The notes under the pieces are model-generated. The model was not told the origin of the DNA and made no database searches. It saw only the letters and a list, made by a program, of their open reading frames with translations. A stretch of DNA of 7,055 bases from Pseudomonadota bacterium (lineage in GTDB: Bacteria > Pseudomonadota > Alphaproteobacteria > Rhodobacterales > Rhodobacteraceae), in assembly GCA_021813645.1 (NCBI GenBank), contig JAKAJW010000123.1, positions 1 to 7,055 of the forward strand. The letters are read 5' to 3'. Made by a program: the position numbers and the translations under genes. Below, piece by piece: positions 6,439-7,055 of this stretch. Positions within the stretch are counted from its first letter, which is position 1, and each line of letters starts with the position of its first letter.

Positions 6439-6442
6439 ACAA
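6414..6442 (-). promoter_or_regulatory. Predicted promoter of the HxlR regulator, leaderless
   Basis: On the minus strand TTGTTG (6442-6437) is followed after exactly 17 bp by TAGCGT (6419-6414). Only 8 nt separate the -10 box from the ATG at 6405, so the transcript should begin at or within a base or two of the start codon. The lack of any ribosome site agrees with this. Confidence 0.55.
6423..6442. promoter_or_regulatory. Candidate operator shared by the HxlR and VOC promoters
   Basis: The inverted repeat TTGTT (6423-6427), 10 bp, AACAA (6438-6442) covers the spacer and -35 of the regulator promoter and the spacer and -10 of the VOC promoter. A second overlapping near-palindrome, GTT (6422-6424) with AAC (6434-6436), spans a T6 run. 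HxlR dimers bind such dyads, so a protein bound here could silence both genes. The dyad is seen; the binding is inferred. Confidence 0.45.
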
Positions 6443-6488
6443 GCCCACCCTTGCCGCCAGAAGACTCAGGCGCCCCGCCGCGGGCCGC

Positions 6489-6515
6489 AAGCCCCCGGGC
6501 TTCCCGTTCGCGGGA
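6489..6515 (+). promoter_or_regulatory. Tandem hairpins in the VOC gene leader
   Basis: AAGCCC and GGGCTT (6489-6494 and 6497-6502) form one inverted repeat; with a realistic loop the stem would be about 5 bp. TCCCG and CGGGA (6502-6506 and 6511-6515) form a second stem closed by a TTCG tetraloop, though with a G-C closing pair and not the especially stable C-G. The two share base 6502 and end 10 nt before the ribosome site. They could protect the mRNA or tune translation. Confidence 0.35.
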
Positions 6516-6525
6516 TTGAGAACGA

Positions 6526-6534
6526 AAGGGAGGG
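6526..6534 (+). promoter_or_regulatory. Strong ribosome binding site of the VOC gene
   Basis: AAGGGAGGG ends 6 nt before the ATG at 6541. It contrasts sharply with the divergent regulator gene, which has no ribosome site, and suggests the two genes are made in very unequal amounts when the VOC promoter is on. Confidence 0.7.
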
Positions 6535-6540
6535 AAATCG

Positions 6541-7055
6541 ATGGTCCAAAACACGAACGGCGGCCTTCAGGGCACCCCCTGCTGGTATGAGTTGATGACG
6601 CCCGACCTGGTCCGCGCGCAAAGCTTCTACGCGGACCTCTTCGGCTGGAGCATCGCCGACAGCGGCATGCCTGGAATCGATTACCGCCTGGCGACGGCCG
6701 ACCAGACCATGGTGGCGGGCCTGATGGCGCCGCCGGACGCCGACATGCCCAGGTTCTGGATGATCTATTTCGCCGTCGACGATGCCGATGCCACCGCGCG
6801 CGCTGCCGTGGCGGCCGGCGGCACGGTCCACAAGGGACCGGAAGACATCCCCGGTGTCGGCCGCTTTGCCGTGCTCACCGATCCGCAGGGCGCCGCCTTC
6901 GCCATCCTGCAACCCAACCCGGGCGGGCTGGGCGGCGCCTTCGCCCCGCGCAAGCCGGGCCACGGCCAGTGGAACGAGTTGCGCAGCGCCGACCCGGAAG
7001 CCGCGCTCGCCTTCTATGGCAAGCTGTTCGGCTGGCCCGTCTCGCGCCAGATGGA
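6541..7055 (+). CDS. VOC-family (glyoxalase/bleomycin-resistance fold) protein, two-domain, 3' end outside window
   Basis: The first 171 codons of a vicinal-oxygen-chelate protein are present. Domain 1 begins WYELMTPD (15-22) and SFYADLFGW (28-36) and ends with FAVLTDPQGAAFAILQP (109-125). A second domain then opens with the same pattern, WNELRSAD (144-151) and AFYGKLFGW (157-165), so the whole protein should be a tandem repeat of about 255-270 residues. This layout resembles the CFP30B-like VOC proteins of actinobacteria, whose chemistry is mostly unassigned. Without the second half the metal ligands cannot be judged, and there is no basis for calling it glyoxalase I. The start is ATG 6541 with a strong AAGGGAGGG 6 nt upstream. 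It is divergent from the HxlR regulator, a common arrangement for HxlR targets, so it is probably induced when the regulator meets its signal. Confidence 0.9.
   Translation, partial: MVQNTNGGLQGTPCWYELMTPDLVRAQSFYADLFGWSIADSGMPGIDYRLATADQTMVAGLMAPPDADMPRFWMIYFAVDDADATARAAVAAGGTVHKGPEDIPGVGRFAVLTDPQGAAFAILQPNPGGLGGAFAPRKPGHGQWNELRSADPEAALAFYGKLFGWPVSRQM

Noticed and set aside
6541..7055. VOC protein as glyoxalase I, making a full glyoxalase pathway with gloB
   Set aside because: The tandem-domain layout and WYEL/FYADLFGW signatures fit CFP30B-like VOC proteins, not GloA, and the two genes are more than 3 kb apart with clpA between them.

Overview
This is a GC-rich piece of ordinary chromosome, most likely from an alphaproteobacterium of the Rhodobacterales (Rhodobacter/Paracoccus-like). 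The strongest pointers are the AtpA and AtpH sequences, which read like the Rhodobacteraceae versions from memory (AtpA N-terminus MGIQAAEISAILK; AtpH start VSEPASIS and end NAMKEVG). The strong G/C preference at third codon positions and the gene set agree. No rRNA, tRNA, CRISPR array, transposase, integrase or phage gene was seen.

Left part, minus strand (1-1491): the 5' end of the F1Fo ATP synthase F1 operon, reading leftward out of the window. atpH (delta subunit) is followed with no spacer by atpA (alpha subunit, first 220 codons only). A clear sigma70-type promoter (TTGCGG, 17 bp, TACACC) lies about 100 bp upstream of the atpH GTG start and would give a leader of about 100 nt.

Middle (1492-5690): a class I SAM-dependent methyltransferase of unknown substrate (minus strand) is divergent from gloB (glyoxalase II, plus strand). 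After a 189-bp, relatively AT-rich gap comes clpA, the complete double-AAA+ unfoldase of the ClpAP protease, closed by a textbook intrinsic terminator. The clpS adaptor gene, often beside clpA, is absent here. The gap before clpA holds a perfect 7-bp inverted repeat and a CCCTTGAA element like the -35 box of heat-shock promoters.

Right part (5728-7055): an HxlR-type winged-helix regulator with a C-terminal SCP2-like domain (minus strand) is divergent from a VOC (glyoxalase/bleomycin-resistance fold) protein that runs off the right edge. Their predicted promoters overlap face to face across a single inverted repeat, so the regulator probably controls both itself and the VOC gene. The regulator has no Shine-Dalgarno sequence and its -10 box sits 8 bp before the ATG, suggesting a leaderless mRNA. 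The VOC gene has a long leader with two adjacent predicted hairpins.

Functionally the window is housekeeping (energy, detoxification of glutathione thioesters, protein quality control) plus one small regulated module. I do not see a previously undescribed multi-gene system. The most testable novelty is the HxlR-SCP2/VOC pair and its compact shared control region.
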